This document shows, one piece after another, positions 9,097 to 17,617 of a stretch of 64,000 bases of DNA (positions are counted from its first letter, which is position 1; the number at the start of each line of letters is the position of its first letter). The notes below the pieces were generated by a model. It was not told the origin of the DNA. It did no database searches and saw only the letters and a program-made list of their open reading frames with translations. The stretch is from Candidatus Gastranaerophilales bacterium (GTDB taxonomy: Bacteria > Cyanobacteriota > Vampirovibrionia > Gastranaerophilales > Gastranaerophilaceae). The position numbers and the translations under genes were made by a program. The stretch covers positions 186,001-250,000 of the forward strand of contig CANQRH010000001.1 in assembly GCA_947626225.1 (NCBI GenBank), read 5' to 3'.

Positions 9097-10254
9097 ATGT
9101 CGGAAAACTTCAGGAAACTTACCGGTAAACACGACTTTGAAGCTGTTGTCAAACATCTTGTTGATGACTGCGATTGTGAACTTTTTAAAGAACTTATTGA
9201 GAAAGATGATTTTTTGTTTGATTTTGTAAAACAAAATGTTGCAAACAGAATTTCTAAAGCAATAAATGAAAATAATTTTAAAAGCCTTTTGAGCTTTATG
9301 AAATACTATTCACCGGCTTATGAGGACGTTATAGTATCAAATCTCGTAAAATATGCCGATGAAGATTTGACGGATATTCTGCTTGAAAAATTTTCAAACG
9401 GCAATGATGATGAAAAGACGTACTGCGCAAAGTATTTCGGCATTATAAAAGATTCTTTGGCTTACGAACTTTTGAGAAAAAATTCATATTCCCAAAATCA
9501 ATATCTCTGCCAAAACTGCGCCATATCACTGGCACAGTGGGGTGATAAAGAATCATATAACGAAGCGATTTTAAAACTTGATTCAAATGATGATTTTGAA
9601 AAGTATTCGGCCGTAAAGTTTTTGAGCGCATACGGTGAAAAAGATGCGGTAAAACCTATTATCAACGCCATGAAATCATCCGCAACGGCTGAAAATATTG
9701 CAGGCGAAATTCCGTATCTTCAAAACCTTTTTGAACTGCTTGATGAAAATTATCAGGATGCATTGATTGTAATTAATCACATAGTCAACGGGTTGGGTGA
9801 AATTCTTCCGCTTAGCACGGTCTTTGACTTTGAACTTTATGACGTTTTTGAAAAGCTTATTAATGATTATAATGACAGTAAAAGTGCAATTGTATTACTG
9901 AATGCATCGGAAAAATTCGCAACTCTGACCGAGAACGATGAATATTTATTTGATGAAGATAAAGATACTCAAAATGAAATAAAGGATATAAAAAGACTTC
10001 TCAAATCCGCAAAAGACTTGAACAAATACATAAACAGCGAACTTAATCAGGAAAGCCCTTTTGTATATACCGCACTGGATCTTACGGATGATTTGATTGC
10101 GGTACGTGAGCTTTTAAAATCCGACGACCAAACGCTTATACTCAAAACTGCGGAAGTTTTAAAAAAACTCGGAAGCCTTGATGAAACTGCAAAAACCATC
10201 GCACTGGGCAAAGTATCGGATATAAACATCAAATCTATTATCAGAGCACTATAA
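9097..10254 (+). CDS. HEAT-repeat-like helical protein
   Basis: 385 residues, acidic and almost wholly helical. The first half has HEAT-like pairs of helices (YAKYFGIIKDSLAYELL, then CAISLAQWGDKESYNEAI, then AVKFLSAYGEKDAVKPI) with the Asp/Gly turn typical of the repeat. No catalytic motif is visible. It follows the SLOG-like gene by two bases and is followed by a strong terminator, so the two genes form one transcript. Likely a protein-interaction scaffold; partner unknown. Confidence 0.75.
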   Translation: MSENFRKLTGKHDFEAVVKHLVDDCDCELFKELIEKDDFLFDFVKQNVANRISKAINENNFKSLLSFMKYYSPAYEDVIVSNLVKYADEDLTDILLEKFSNGNDDEKTYCAKYFGIIKDSLAYELLRKNSYSQNQYLCQNCAISLAQWGDKESYNEAILKLDSNDDFEKYSAVKFLSAYGEKDAVKPIINAMKSSATAENIAGEIPYLQNLFELLDENYQDALIVINHIVNGLGEILPLSTVFDFELYDVFEKLINDYNDSKSAIVLLNASEKFATLTENDEYLFDEDKDTQNEIKDIKRLLKSAKDLNKYINSELNQESPFVYTALDLTDDLIAVRELLKSDDQTLILKTAEVLKKLGSLDETAKTIALGKVSDINIKSIIRAL

Positions 10255-10302
10255 ACTGTTTTACAATAACGGATATATTAGAAATCGGATATTTATTAAA
10301 TA

Positions 10303-10331
10303 AAAAAAAGCCGTTATAAAAACGGCTTTTT
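10303..10331. terminator. Bidirectional intrinsic terminator
   Basis: AAAAAAAGCCGTT, a five-base loop, then AACGGCTTTTTTG: a GC-centred stem with A-run and T-run on the two sides. It lies between two converging genes (HEAT protein and fabF) and can serve both. Confidence 0.85.
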
Positions 10332-10338
10332 GTATCCG

Positions 10339-11589
10339 TTAAACCTCTTTAATTACCAGTGAAGCGTTCTGTCCGCCAAATCCGAACGAATTGGACAAGG
10401 CCGCATGAACCTTGGCTTTACGCGCCTTATGAGGAACGTAATCCAAATCGGCAACCGCTTCATCCTGATTATCAAGGTTTATGGTTGGAGGTACAATACC
10501 TTCATTTATTGCCTTAATACAAGCAATACATTCAACAGCACCGGTTGCACCTAAAAGGTGGCCGTGCATTGATTTTGTAGAACTTACCATTAAAGACGGG
10601 TTCTGTTTTCTGTCACCAAACACTGATGCAATAGCTTTTGATTCGGCAACATCACCGAGTCCCGTGCTTGTACCGTGAGCATTAATATACTGAATGTCGG
10701 AAGGTTTCAACTGTGCATCTTCAAGAGCAAATTTCATGGAATGAATTGCGCCCTGTCCTTCCGGATCGGGTGCTACTACATCGTACGCATCGCCTGTTTG
10801 ACCGTAGCCTGCTATTTCCGCGTAAATTTTTGCACCGCGTTTTTTAGCATGTTCGTATTCTTCCAAAATAAGAACTCCGGCACCTTCGCTCATAATAAAT
10901 CCGTCACGGTCAACATCCCAGGGACGGGAAGCTTTCTTAGGTTCATCGTTACGTTTTGAAAGTGTTCTTGCGGAAGAAAACGCACCGATACCGACATCGC
11001 AGATAGTTGCTTCACATCCGCCGGCAACCATAATATCGGCATCGCCGTACTGGATTGAACGGAATGCATCTCCTACGGTATGAGTACCTGTTGCACAAGC
11101 CGAAACAACAACTTTATTTACACCTTTAAACCCGTATTTCATTGAAATACGACCTGATGCCATATTCACTATCATCATAGGTATCGTAAACGGAGAGCAT
11201 TTGTTAGGGCCTTTTTCCAAAATTCTGATATGATTTTCTTCAAATGTTTTAAAACCGCCGGCTGCCGAGCTTACCATAACACCTATTTTGTAAGGATCAA
11301 CGTCATGGACTTCTTCCAGCTTTGCATCTTTAACCGCTTCATCTGCGGCAATAAGGGCAAATTGAATAAATCTGTCCATTTTCTTTGCTTCTTTGGCATC
11401 AATATAATCCTCGGGATTAAAGTTTTTAATTTCTCCCGAAATTTTTACAACATGTTTTTCAATGTCAATGGATTCGGAAGTCGAAATCCCGCTTTTACCT
11501 TCTACAAGACTGTTCCAAAATTTATCAACACCGACACCAAACGGTGAAACCACTCCCAGTCCTGTAATTACTACTCTTCTTTTTGTCAT
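10339..11589 (-). CDS. fabF: 3-oxoacyl-ACP synthase II
   Basis: Condensing enzyme for fatty acid chain elongation. The 416 residues start RRVVITGLGVVSPFG. The catalytic Cys is C165 (VVSACATGTH), and the two His sit in NAHGTSTGLGD and SMHGHLLGA. FSMSEGAG-like and NSFGFGGQNAS motifs are normal. It is the last gene of the fab operon, 96 bases downstream of acpP, with a stem-loop in that gap that may adjust its level relative to acpP. Confidence 0.97.
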   Translation of the reverse strand: MTKRRVVITGLGVVSPFGVGVDKFWNSLVEGKSGISTSESIDIEKHVVKISGEIKNFNPEDYIDAKEAKKMDRFIQFALIAADEAVKDAKLEEVHDVDPYKIGVMVSSAAGGFKTFEENHIRILEKGPNKCSPFTIPMMIVNMASGRISMKYGFKGVNKVVVSACATGTHTVGDAFRSIQYGDADIMVAGGCEATICDVGIGAFSSARTLSKRNDEPKKASRPWDVDRDGFIMSEGAGVLILEEYEHAKKRGAKIYAEIAGYGQTGDAYDVVAPDPEGQGAIHSMKFALEDAQLKPSDIQYINAHGTSTGLGDVAESKAIASVFGDRKQNPSLMVSSTKSMHGHLLGATGAVECIACIKAINEGIVPPTINLDNQDEAVADLDYVPHKARKAKVHAALSNSFGFGGQNASLVIKEV

Positions 11590-11613
11590 CTTTTTACCTT
11601 ATTCCTAAATAAA

Positions 11614-11646
11614 CGAGGGTAAAAATAGTATTCAATTTTACCCTCG
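11614..11646. terminator. Stem-loop between acpP and fabF (attenuator-like)
   Basis: CGAGGGTAAAA (11614-11624) pairs with TTTTACCCTCG (11636-11646). In the direction of the operon (minus) the following tract is only TTTATTTAGG, so it looks like a partial terminator or mRNA 3'-end stabiliser. A smaller hairpin, AAGTGCTTCGCACTT, lies nearer the acpP stop (about 11672-11686). Together they would let acpP mRNA exceed fabF mRNA. Confidence 0.55.
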
Positions 11647-11685
11647 CAACTTTTTTATTCTCACTTAAAATTAAGTGCGAAGCAC

Positions 11686-11916
11686 TTATTTATGAGAGTC
11701 AATGTAGTTAACCGCATCTTGAACGGTTTGAATTTTTTCAGCTTCTTCATCAGGAATTTCGCAGCCGAATTCTTCTTCAAAAGCCATAACCAATTCAACC
11801 GTATCCAAAGAATCAGCACCCAAATCAGCTGTAAAGCTTGCTTCCGGAGTAACTAATGCTTCGTCAACACTTAATTGATCAACTACAACTTTTTTAACTT
11901 TTTCTAATGTACTCAT
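11686..11916 (-). CDS. acpP: Acyl carrier protein
   Basis: Carries growing acyl chains on a phosphopantetheine arm. 76 residues, acidic, with the attachment Ser in [10 protein letters not shown] (S36) and the acidic helix [20 protein letters not shown]. The SD (AGGAAAAAA) is adequate. It lies 208 bases downstream of fabG; a terminator follows fabG, so acpP probably has its own promoter, as fits a very abundant protein. Confidence 0.98.
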   Translation of the reverse strand: MSTLEKVKKVVVDQLSVDEALVTPEASFTADLGADSLDTVELVMAFEEEFGCEIPDEEAEKIQTVQDAVNYIDSHK

Positions 11917-12074
11917 CTTTTTTTCCTCATAATTTTTGTAAATACTAATTGTTCATTAATATTATACTTAGTACAAAATTAATTTGCAACAGATTTAAAA
12001 AATTGTTACATTTAGCCTTTAAAATTACGGATTTGATTAAAATATTTTAAATTTGAACTTAAACTTTTTTGTAA

Positions 12075-12107
12075 ACAAAAAGACGAGATTAATCCCGTCT
12101 TTTTGTT
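12075..12107. terminator. Intrinsic terminator downstream of fabG
   Basis: ACAAAAAGACGAGATT pairs with AATCCCGTCTTTTTGT (one G-U wobble, no real loop mismatch), flanked by A and T runs. It sits just past the fabG stop on the minus strand. Confidence 0.8.
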
Positions 12108-12124
12108 TTTAATTATTTGAAAAA

Positions 12125-12856
12125 TTATAACATCAAACCGCCCGCAACTTCGATTGCCTGACCTGTAACGTAATCGGTATCGAGCGCAAGGAATTTAACA
12201 ACTTTTGCAATATCTTCCGGTGTACCGAGTCTTTTCATCGGAATAGCCTTCAAGTATTCGTCAATATTCGGGAGTTCCGCCGTCATTGCAGTTTGAATAA
12301 ATCCGGGGCATACGGCATTAACTCTGATATTTCTTGAACCGAATTCTTTCGCAAGAGTTTGGGTAAGTCCGATAAGTCCTGCTTTTGAAGCGGAATAGTT
12401 TGCCTGACCGGGGTTTCCGTGGCGGCCGACAATACTTGACATATTTATGATTGCACCCTGACGGGCTTTCATCATATATTTAACAACGGCATGAGTAACA
12501 CAGTATGCACTTGTTAAGTTAATTTTAATTACTCTTTCCCATTGTTCCATATCCATTCTCAAGAATAAACCGTCTTTTGTAATTCCTGCATTGTTAAGCA
12601 AGATATCAATTTTGCCGTGTTCAGCAATCATTTTATCAACAGATGCCTGAACTTGTTCGTCATTTGAAACGTCAAACTGATAAAAATAAGCATTTGCACC
12701 GCAAGCTTTAATTTCATCCAAAGCGGGCTGTGCTTTTTCGGCATCACAAATATCGTTAATGATAATATCACATCCGTTTTTAGCAAGTTCAAGAGCGCAA
12801 GCCAAACCGATACCGCGCGAACCGCCTGTTACCAAAGCAATTTTTCTTTCTGTCAT
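12125..12856 (-). CDS. fabG: 3-oxoacyl-ACP reductase FabG
   Basis: NADPH-dependent SDR that reduces 3-oxoacyl-ACP. 243 residues with the cofactor motif TGGSRGIG (10-17), NNAG, the catalytic Ser in NMSSIVG, and Tyr154-Lys158 in NYSASKAG. The C-terminus VTGQAIEVAGGLM is typical. It normally follows fabD directly, but here a prepilin gene and an oppositely oriented XRE gene are inserted between them, so fabG needs its own promoter or read-through. Confidence 0.97.
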   Translation of the reverse strand: MTERKIALVTGGSRGIGLACALELAKNGCDIIINDICDAEKAQPALDEIKACGANAYFYQFDVSNDEQVQASVDKMIAEHGKIDILLNNAGITKDGLFLRMDMEQWERVIKINLTSAYCVTHAVVKYMMKARQGAIINMSSIVGRHGNPGQANYSASKAGLIGLTQTLAKEFGSRNIRVNAVCPGFIQTAMTAELPNIDEYLKAIPMKRLGTPEDIAKVVKFLALDTDYVTGQAIEVAGGLML

Positions 12857-12954
12857 TAATTTTCTCTCCTTATTTAATGTCCCTAAAAAAATTATACCAT
12901 AAAGATATTTATGGCATAATTTGTAAATATTTTGTGTAAATTTGTGTAACGGAA

Positions 12955-13833
12955 TTATTTCTTGCAGCTGCGTTTTTTATCCCAATCGAGTTCATCTGGG
13001 CAATGCAAATAGTCTAAATTGCCGTTGTAAATAACCCATGCTGTACATCCCCAGCCTGTTCCCAAACATCCTCGTTTAAAATTAAAATTTGTATCAGCGG
13101 TATAATTTGCATTACCTGCTGCAATTACACCGTATTTTGTTGCATGAAATAAAAATATGTCTTTACCATACTGATTTGGTTTGTTATCTCCGTTAATATC
13201 TACGGTATATTCTCCGCAGATATTACTTTCATTTTTATCGCTGCCTAATGAGTATGAACAACCACCGCTTTTAATAAGTGATTGCATAATCAAACCGTCA
13301 GCCAATCTTGCAGATGGTCTGCTTGTGAAATAGTTGGACTCCCGATTGCCGTTATTTTCTAATATATATGTGCCTGAATGGCAGTCCCCATTTCCTTCCG
13401 GACAATATTCAATAAATTTCAAATACGGTTGTAAGTTTGTCAGAAGAATTTCTGATGTTAATCCCCATTCTTCAGGGCTTCCGTTATTAACTATCGCCAT
13501 TTGATAGGCTTGAGAAAGCATACTGTAAAATTTTTTGACTTTGGTAACGGTCGCTTTTTCCTGATATTTTTGAATAAGTGTCGGCATAGTCATTGCGGCA
13601 ACTACCCCGATTATCCCGAGAGTGATTAAGACTTCTGCTAAGGTGAAGGCATTTATTGGCTTTATATCTTTTGCATTAAATGACATGAAAATTCTAAGAT
13701 ACTTAAATAAATTCACCATAACAGAATTTTCGTGTCTTGCTGTCTTTCCGACCCTTAACATAGTGAACCGAGCATTGTCATGCCGTTTCAGGTTCTTCTC
13801 CACTGTCATCGAGTTTTCAATTTTTTCTTTCAT
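12955..13833 (-). CDS. Prepilin-type N-terminal methylation domain protein
   Basis: A type IV pilin-like secreted protein. The class III leader lies at about residues 62-85: AFTLAEVLITLG followed by a hydrophobic helix, with Glu+5 present, then a helix YQEKATVTKVKKFYSML. The C-terminal domain is Cys-rich and ends CTAWVIYNGNLDYLHC, shared with the paralogue at 25835-26560. The ATG at 13833 gives an odd 61-residue basic pre-leader; an ATG at 13686 (MSFNAKDIK) would give a short normal leader, but neither has a strong SD. It interrupts the fab operon and is divergent from the XRE gene at 13926. Pilin, pseudopilin or adhesin role is uncertain. Confidence 0.85.
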   Translation of the reverse strand: MKEKIENSMTVEKNLKRHDNARFTMLRVGKTARHENSVMVNLFKYLRIFMSFNAKDIKPINAFTLAEVLITLGIIGVVAAMTMPTLIQKYQEKATVTKVKKFYSMLSQAYQMAIVNNGSPEEWGLTSEILLTNLQPYLKFIEYCPEGNGDCHSGTYILENNGNRESNYFTSRPSARLADGLIMQSLIKSGGCSYSLGSDKNESNICGEYTVDINGDNKPNQYGKDIFLFHATKYGVIAAGNANYTADTNFNFKRGCLGTGWGCTAWVIYNGNLDYLHCPDELDWDKKRSCKK

Positions 13834-13925
13834 ATTATTATCTCATTGTATATTAACCAATATATTAGTCATTATACTAATGAATTATGTAGAATGTCAA
13901 TATAGTAGTTTTATAGAATATTTAT
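13834..13925. promoter_or_regulatory. Divergent promoter region of prepilin and XRE genes
   Basis: This 92-base AT-rich gap has an inverted repeat ATTAGT-N6-ACTAAT (13864-13881) and the 12-mer AATGTCAATATA (13893-13904). The 12-mer recurs in front of the XRE gene at 26666 at nearly the same distance. A -10-like TAGAAT (13914-13919) ends six bases before the XRE ATG. A shared operator is inferred. Confidence 0.45.
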
Positions 13926-14144
13926 ATGAGTGAAAATATAAATATAAAAGTCGGATTAAAAATTCGTGTGGAACGCCAAAAGCGTAAAATTTCGCAGGAA
14001 AAACTCGCCGAACTCGCTAAACTTAACAGAAATTCAATCGGTTTAATCGAGCGAGGAGAAATAAACGTCACACTTAAAAATTTGTACAATATTGCAAATG
14101 CTCTGAATATAGATATAAGAGAATTGTTTAATTTCGTTATTTGA
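13926..14144 (+). CDS. XRE-family HTH regulator
   Basis: 72 residues, a single Cro/C1-type HTH: GLKIRVERQKRKISQEKLAELAK, with recognition helix around NRNSIGLIERGE, then VTLKNLYNIANALNIDIRELF. No other domain. There is no Shine-Dalgarno, and a -10-like box ends six bases before the ATG, so a leaderless mRNA is likely. It is divergent from the prepilin gene and its stop abuts the fabD stop from the other strand with no gap. Most simply a local repressor of the prepilin gene and itself (inference). Confidence 0.88.
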   Translation: MSENINIKVGLKIRVERQKRKISQEKLAELAKLNRNSIGLIERGEINVTLKNLYNIANALNIDIRELFNFVI

Positions 14145-15092
14145 TTATATTTCAACAAATAACTCTTTCAATGCACTAATGGTATTTTCAAGTGACTCTT
14201 TATCATAAATATTAAATACTTTAGCTTCCGGTGCAATTTTTTTGTTTAAGCCCGCCAGAACTTTTCCCGGCCCGATTTCCACAAATATTTCAACTCCTTC
14301 GGATATCATTTTTTCGATAGTTTGAGTCCAATGTACCGACGAATATATTTGTTTCGGCATTTTTACTCTGAAATCCGAAGCATAAATTGTGTCTTGAGCA
14401 TCAACGTTTGTAACAACCGGGATTTTTGTATCGTTTAAATCCAAAGATGATACAAAACTTTCAAATTCTTTTCCGGCATTTTCCATAAATTTTGAATGAA
14501 ACGCACCGGAAACAGCAAGCGGAACAACACGTCTGACACCGTTTGCAAGCATATAATCACTTGCGGCTTTCACCGCATTTTCATCACCTGTTATAACAAC
14601 CTGCGAAGGAGAATTGTAATTTGCAATATCAACGTAGCCTGTTTTTAAACCTTCTTTTAATCCGTTTTCCAACTGTTCCTCAGTAGCATTCAAAACTGCG
14701 GCCATTGCACCGCCTTTTGTTTCACTCATCAAGTCTGCACGTTTCTGAATTGCTTTTAATGTCGTTTCCAAGTCCGTAACACCTGCGGCATACATGGCAC
14801 AATATTCGCCTAAGCTGTGTCCTGCCGTATAGTCAGGTTTTATATCAAGTTTTGATTTAAGAGTTTCCAGACAAGCTATCGACATTGTTACTATTGAAGG
14901 CTGAGTATTAACAGTTTGTTTCAGAGCTTCTTCCGGCCCTTCAAAACACAACTTTGTAATACTTTTACCTAAAACTTTATCTGCAGTATCAAATACATTT
15001 TTTGCACTTTCAAAATTGTCATATAAATCTTTTCCCATACCGACAGACTGTGCACCCTGTCCCGGAAATAAAAATGCAATCTTTTTCGTCAT
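14145..15092 (-). CDS. fabD: Malonyl-CoA-ACP transacylase
   Basis: Transfers malonyl from CoA to ACP. 315 residues with the oxyanion motif FPGQGAQSVGMG, the nucleophile Ser93 in GHSLGEY, and the His in VSGAFHSKFME. It follows fabH after 13 bases in the usual plsX-fabH-fabD order. Its 3' end converges exactly on the inserted XRE gene. Confidence 0.97.
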   Translation of the reverse strand: MTKKIAFLFPGQGAQSVGMGKDLYDNFESAKNVFDTADKVLGKSITKLCFEGPEEALKQTVNTQPSIVTMSIACLETLKSKLDIKPDYTAGHSLGEYCAMYAAGVTDLETTLKAIQKRADLMSETKGGAMAAVLNATEEQLENGLKEGLKTGYVDIANYNSPSQVVITGDENAVKAASDYMLANGVRRVVPLAVSGAFHSKFMENAGKEFESFVSSLDLNDTKIPVVTNVDAQDTIYASDFRVKMPKQIYSSVHWTQTIEKMISEGVEIFVEIGPGKVLAGLNKKIAPEAKVFNIYDKESLENTISALKELFVEI

Positions 15093-15105
15093 ATAATTCT
15101 CCTTA

Positions 15106-16116
15106 TTAACAGATACCTTCGCGAAGTCTTACAATAGCGCCGCCCCAGGTCATACCGGCACCAAAACCGCACATCAAAGCCGTTGTGCCGAGTTTAACAT
15201 TTCCTTTTTCAACACTCTCGGCAAGTGCAATCGGAATGGATGCAGCCGATGTATTACCGTAATATTTAATATTTGTAACAACCTTGTCGTCAGAATATCC
15301 CAAACGTTCCTGAACTGCTTGAATAATCCTGATATTTGCCTGATGCGGTATTAAATAGTCAATATCCTCAGCTTTTAAACCCGCATTTGATATAAGTTCT
15401 TCCACATAATGAGGAAGAATTTTGGCAACAAAGGTGTAAACTCCTCTGCCGTTCATTTTTATAACTTGCTTTTGCGGTTCATATTGTTCAACAAGCGGAC
15501 AGTTTTGACCGTCAAGATGAAGTTCAATCAACTCACCGTAATTTCCGTCAGCTTTTATATCAATTGCAATAACATCATCAACACCGTCATCTGATTGGGT
15601 AACAACCATTGCACCGGCTCCGTCACCGAACAGAATTGATGTACTTCTGTCAGTCCAGTCAACAAGACGAGAATTGTTATCCGTAGCAACGATTAAAATA
15701 TTTTTATACATTCCCGATGCTATATAACCCTTTGCAATGCTGAGTCCGTAAATAAGTCCGGAACATGCGGCGGTTATATCAAATGCGGGAACGGGTTTGG
15801 ATATGCCCAAACCTTTATGAATCAGGCAGGCAATAGCGGGATAAAGTTTCGGAGGTGCTGATGAAGCCGAAATTATTAAGTCGATATCCTCCGGATTAAT
15901 TTTAGCTTTTTCAAGAGCTTTTTTTGCCGCATCAAGTCCTAAATCCGCAGCATTTTGATTACCGGAAACAACCCTTCTTTCTTTTATACCGGTTCGTGTA
16001 TAAATCCATTCATCAGATGTTTCGTATAACTTTGTTAAATCATCATTTGTGATGACTGTTTCGGGTAAACTGTATCCGACACCTGCTATTTTAAGTGGTA
16101 TTAATTTATCTGTCAT
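15106..16116 (-). CDS. fabH: 3-oxoacyl-ACP synthase III
   Basis: Starts fatty acid synthesis by condensing acetyl-CoA with malonyl-ACP. 336 residues with the triad Cys118 (DITAACSGLIYG), His in IPHQANIRI and Asn in YGNTSAAS. The start ATG directly follows the plsX stop, so translation is coupled. Confidence 0.97.
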   Translation of the reverse strand: MTDKLIPLKIAGVGYSLPETVITNDDLTKLYETSDEWIYTRTGIKERRVVSGNQNAADLGLDAAKKALEKAKINPEDIDLIISASSAPPKLYPAIACLIHKGLGISKPVPAFDITAACSGLIYGLSIAKGYIASGMYKNILIVATDNNSRLVDWTDRSTSILFGDGAGAMVVTQSDDGVDDVIAIDIKADGNYGELIELHLDGQNCPLVEQYEPQKQVIKMNGRGVYTFVAKILPHYVEELISNAGLKAEDIDYLIPHQANIRIIQAVQERLGYSDDKVVTNIKYYGNTSAASIPIALAESVEKGNVKLGTTALMCGFGAGMTWGGAIVRLREGIC

Positions 16117-17175
16117 TTATTCCTCGTAAAATTGAGCGATTTTGTCGTTTACGCAGGTTTCAACAGCGTATTTTGCAACCTTAACCGCATTTTTAATAGC
16201 ATATGCTTTACTTCTTCCGTGAGAGATAACAGTAATTCCTTTTACACCCAGAAGCAAAGCTCCGCCAAATTCTTCATAATTAATTTTTGTATAAATTCTT
16301 CTCATAAACGGTTTTGCAAGCAATCCGATAACTTTTCCGAGAATATCCGCTTTAAATTCCTGTTTGAGCATCCTAAACAGCATGGAAGATGTCCCTTCGG
16401 TAACTTTTAAAGCCACGTTGCCGACAAATCCGTCGCATACAACAACATCACATATATTTAAGAAAATTTCTTTACCTTCAATATTACCTACAAAGTTAAT
16501 TTTGTCATGCTGTTCTTCAAGAAGCTTATAAATTGCCTGAGCAAGTTCGTTTCCTTTTCCGGCTTCTTCGCCGATGTTTAATACACCGACTCTGGGGTGT
16601 TCAATGCCGAGAACGTTCTTTGAAAAAGTTGCACCCATAATAGCAAATTGATGAAGCATTTCGGGAGTACAATTACTGTTAGCACCGCCGTCAATAACAA
16701 CTATCGGTCTTTTGATTGTCGGAAGCGTAACCGCAATTGCAGGTCTGTCAATCCCCGGTATTCTGCCGAGTCCGAAAAGACTGGATGCCATGGCAGCTCC
16801 CGTGGAACCTGCCGCTACAACAGCATCGGAACTTCCTTGTGCAACCGCATCAACAGCCAGAACTATTGATGATTTTTTCTTTTTACGAATAGCCTGCCCC
16901 GGAGCTTCGCCCATTTCAATAACTTCTGATGCATGAGTGATTTTTATATCAAGCTTTGAGGTATCGATTTTCATTCGATATCTTGCCGCACCGCCTTTTC
17001 CCATATCGGTCATAAAGCCTTCGGTAGAAATCTTGTCAAGTTCCTGCTCAATTTTATCTTGTTTTCCGACAAGTTCTATTGCGACATCGTATTCTTTCGC
17101 TGCCCAAACCGCTCCCGCTACGATTTCGTGCGGTGCATGATCTCCACCCATTGCGTCAATTGCTATTCTCGTCAT
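16117..17175 (-). CDS. plsX: Phosphate acyltransferase PlsX
   Basis: Makes acyl-phosphate from acyl-ACP for phospholipid synthesis (PlsX/PlsY pathway). 352 residues starting with RIAIDAMGGDHAP; GSTGAAMASSLFGLGR and DGFVGNVALK are family motifs. It is preceded by rpmF, from which it is separated by a perfect 11-bp stem-loop, and followed without gap by fabH. Confidence 0.97.
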   Translation of the reverse strand: MTRIAIDAMGGDHAPHEIVAGAVWAAKEYDVAIELVGKQDKIEQELDKISTEGFMTDMGKGGAARYRMKIDTSKLDIKITHASEVIEMGEAPGQAIRKKKKSSIVLAVDAVAQGSSDAVVAAGSTGAAMASSLFGLGRIPGIDRPAIAVTLPTIKRPIVVIDGGANSNCTPEMLHQFAIMGATFSKNVLGIEHPRVGVLNIGEEAGKGNELAQAIYKLLEEQHDKINFVGNIEGKEIFLNICDVVVCDGFVGNVALKVTEGTSSMLFRMLKQEFKADILGKVIGLLAKPFMRRIYTKINYEEFGGALLLGVKGITVISHGRSKAYAIKNAVKVAKYAVETCVNDKIAQFYEE

Positions 17176-17195
17176 TTTTCCCTCTCCAAAATAAA

Positions 17196-17224
17196 GAATG
17201 GTTGAAGGGTTATTTCAACCATTC
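17196..17224. terminator. Stem-loop between rpmF and plsX
   Basis: GAATGGTTGAA (17196-17206) pairs perfectly with TTCAACCATTC (17214-17224). On the minus strand it lies after the rpmF stop and is followed by TTTATTTTGG, a weak U tract. Likely a partial terminator or 3'-end protector that lets rpmF mRNA exceed plsX mRNA. Confidence 0.5.
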
Positions 17225-17236
17225 AAATTTTGCCTA

Positions 17237-17590
17237 TTATTCCGCAGTTTCTTCCGTTGATTCAACAGTTTCTTCAACGGTTGTTTCTTCTGCTTTAACT
17301 TCTTCTTTTACCTCTGCTTTAGATTTTTTAGCGGTTGATTTTTTAGGTGCTTCTTTTTTATCAGCCGCAGTCTTTTTAGCTTTGGTTTTCTTTTCTGTTA
17401 TAACTTCTTCTTTTCTGTCTTTCAGGCTGACGGGTTGTCCTTTGTATGTTCCGCAAGCCGTGCATACTGTGTGTGCTAAAACTGTTTCGCCGCAATTAGG
17501 GCATTTTACCGTAACCGGTTTTGAAGCTTTCCAGTTGCTTCTTCTGTGTCCCTGTGCGGAATGTCCTGTTCTTTTCTTAGGTACTGCCAT
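17237..17590 (-). CDS. rpmF: 50S ribosomal protein L32 with extended acidic/basic tail
   Basis: The first about 57 residues are a standard L32: MAVPKKRTGHSAQGHRRS, then the zinc ribbon CPNCGE...CTACGTYKG. The usual protein stops there at 55-60 residues. This one continues for about 60 residues of low complexity, first Lys/Ala-rich (KKTAADKKEAPKKSTAKKS) and then Glu/Thr/Val-rich to the end. The frame is clean, with no frameshift. The DUF177-rpmF-plsX-fabH order is widely conserved. The tail's role is unknown. Confidence 0.93.
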   Translation of the reverse strand: MAVPKKRTGHSAQGHRRSNWKASKPVTVKCPNCGETVLAHTVCTACGTYKGQPVSLKDRKEEVITEKKTKAKKTAADKKEAPKKSTAKKSKAEVKEEVKAEETTVEETVESTEETAE

Positions 17591-17617
17591 TTTTCTTTTT
17601 CCTTTTTATTACTGCTA

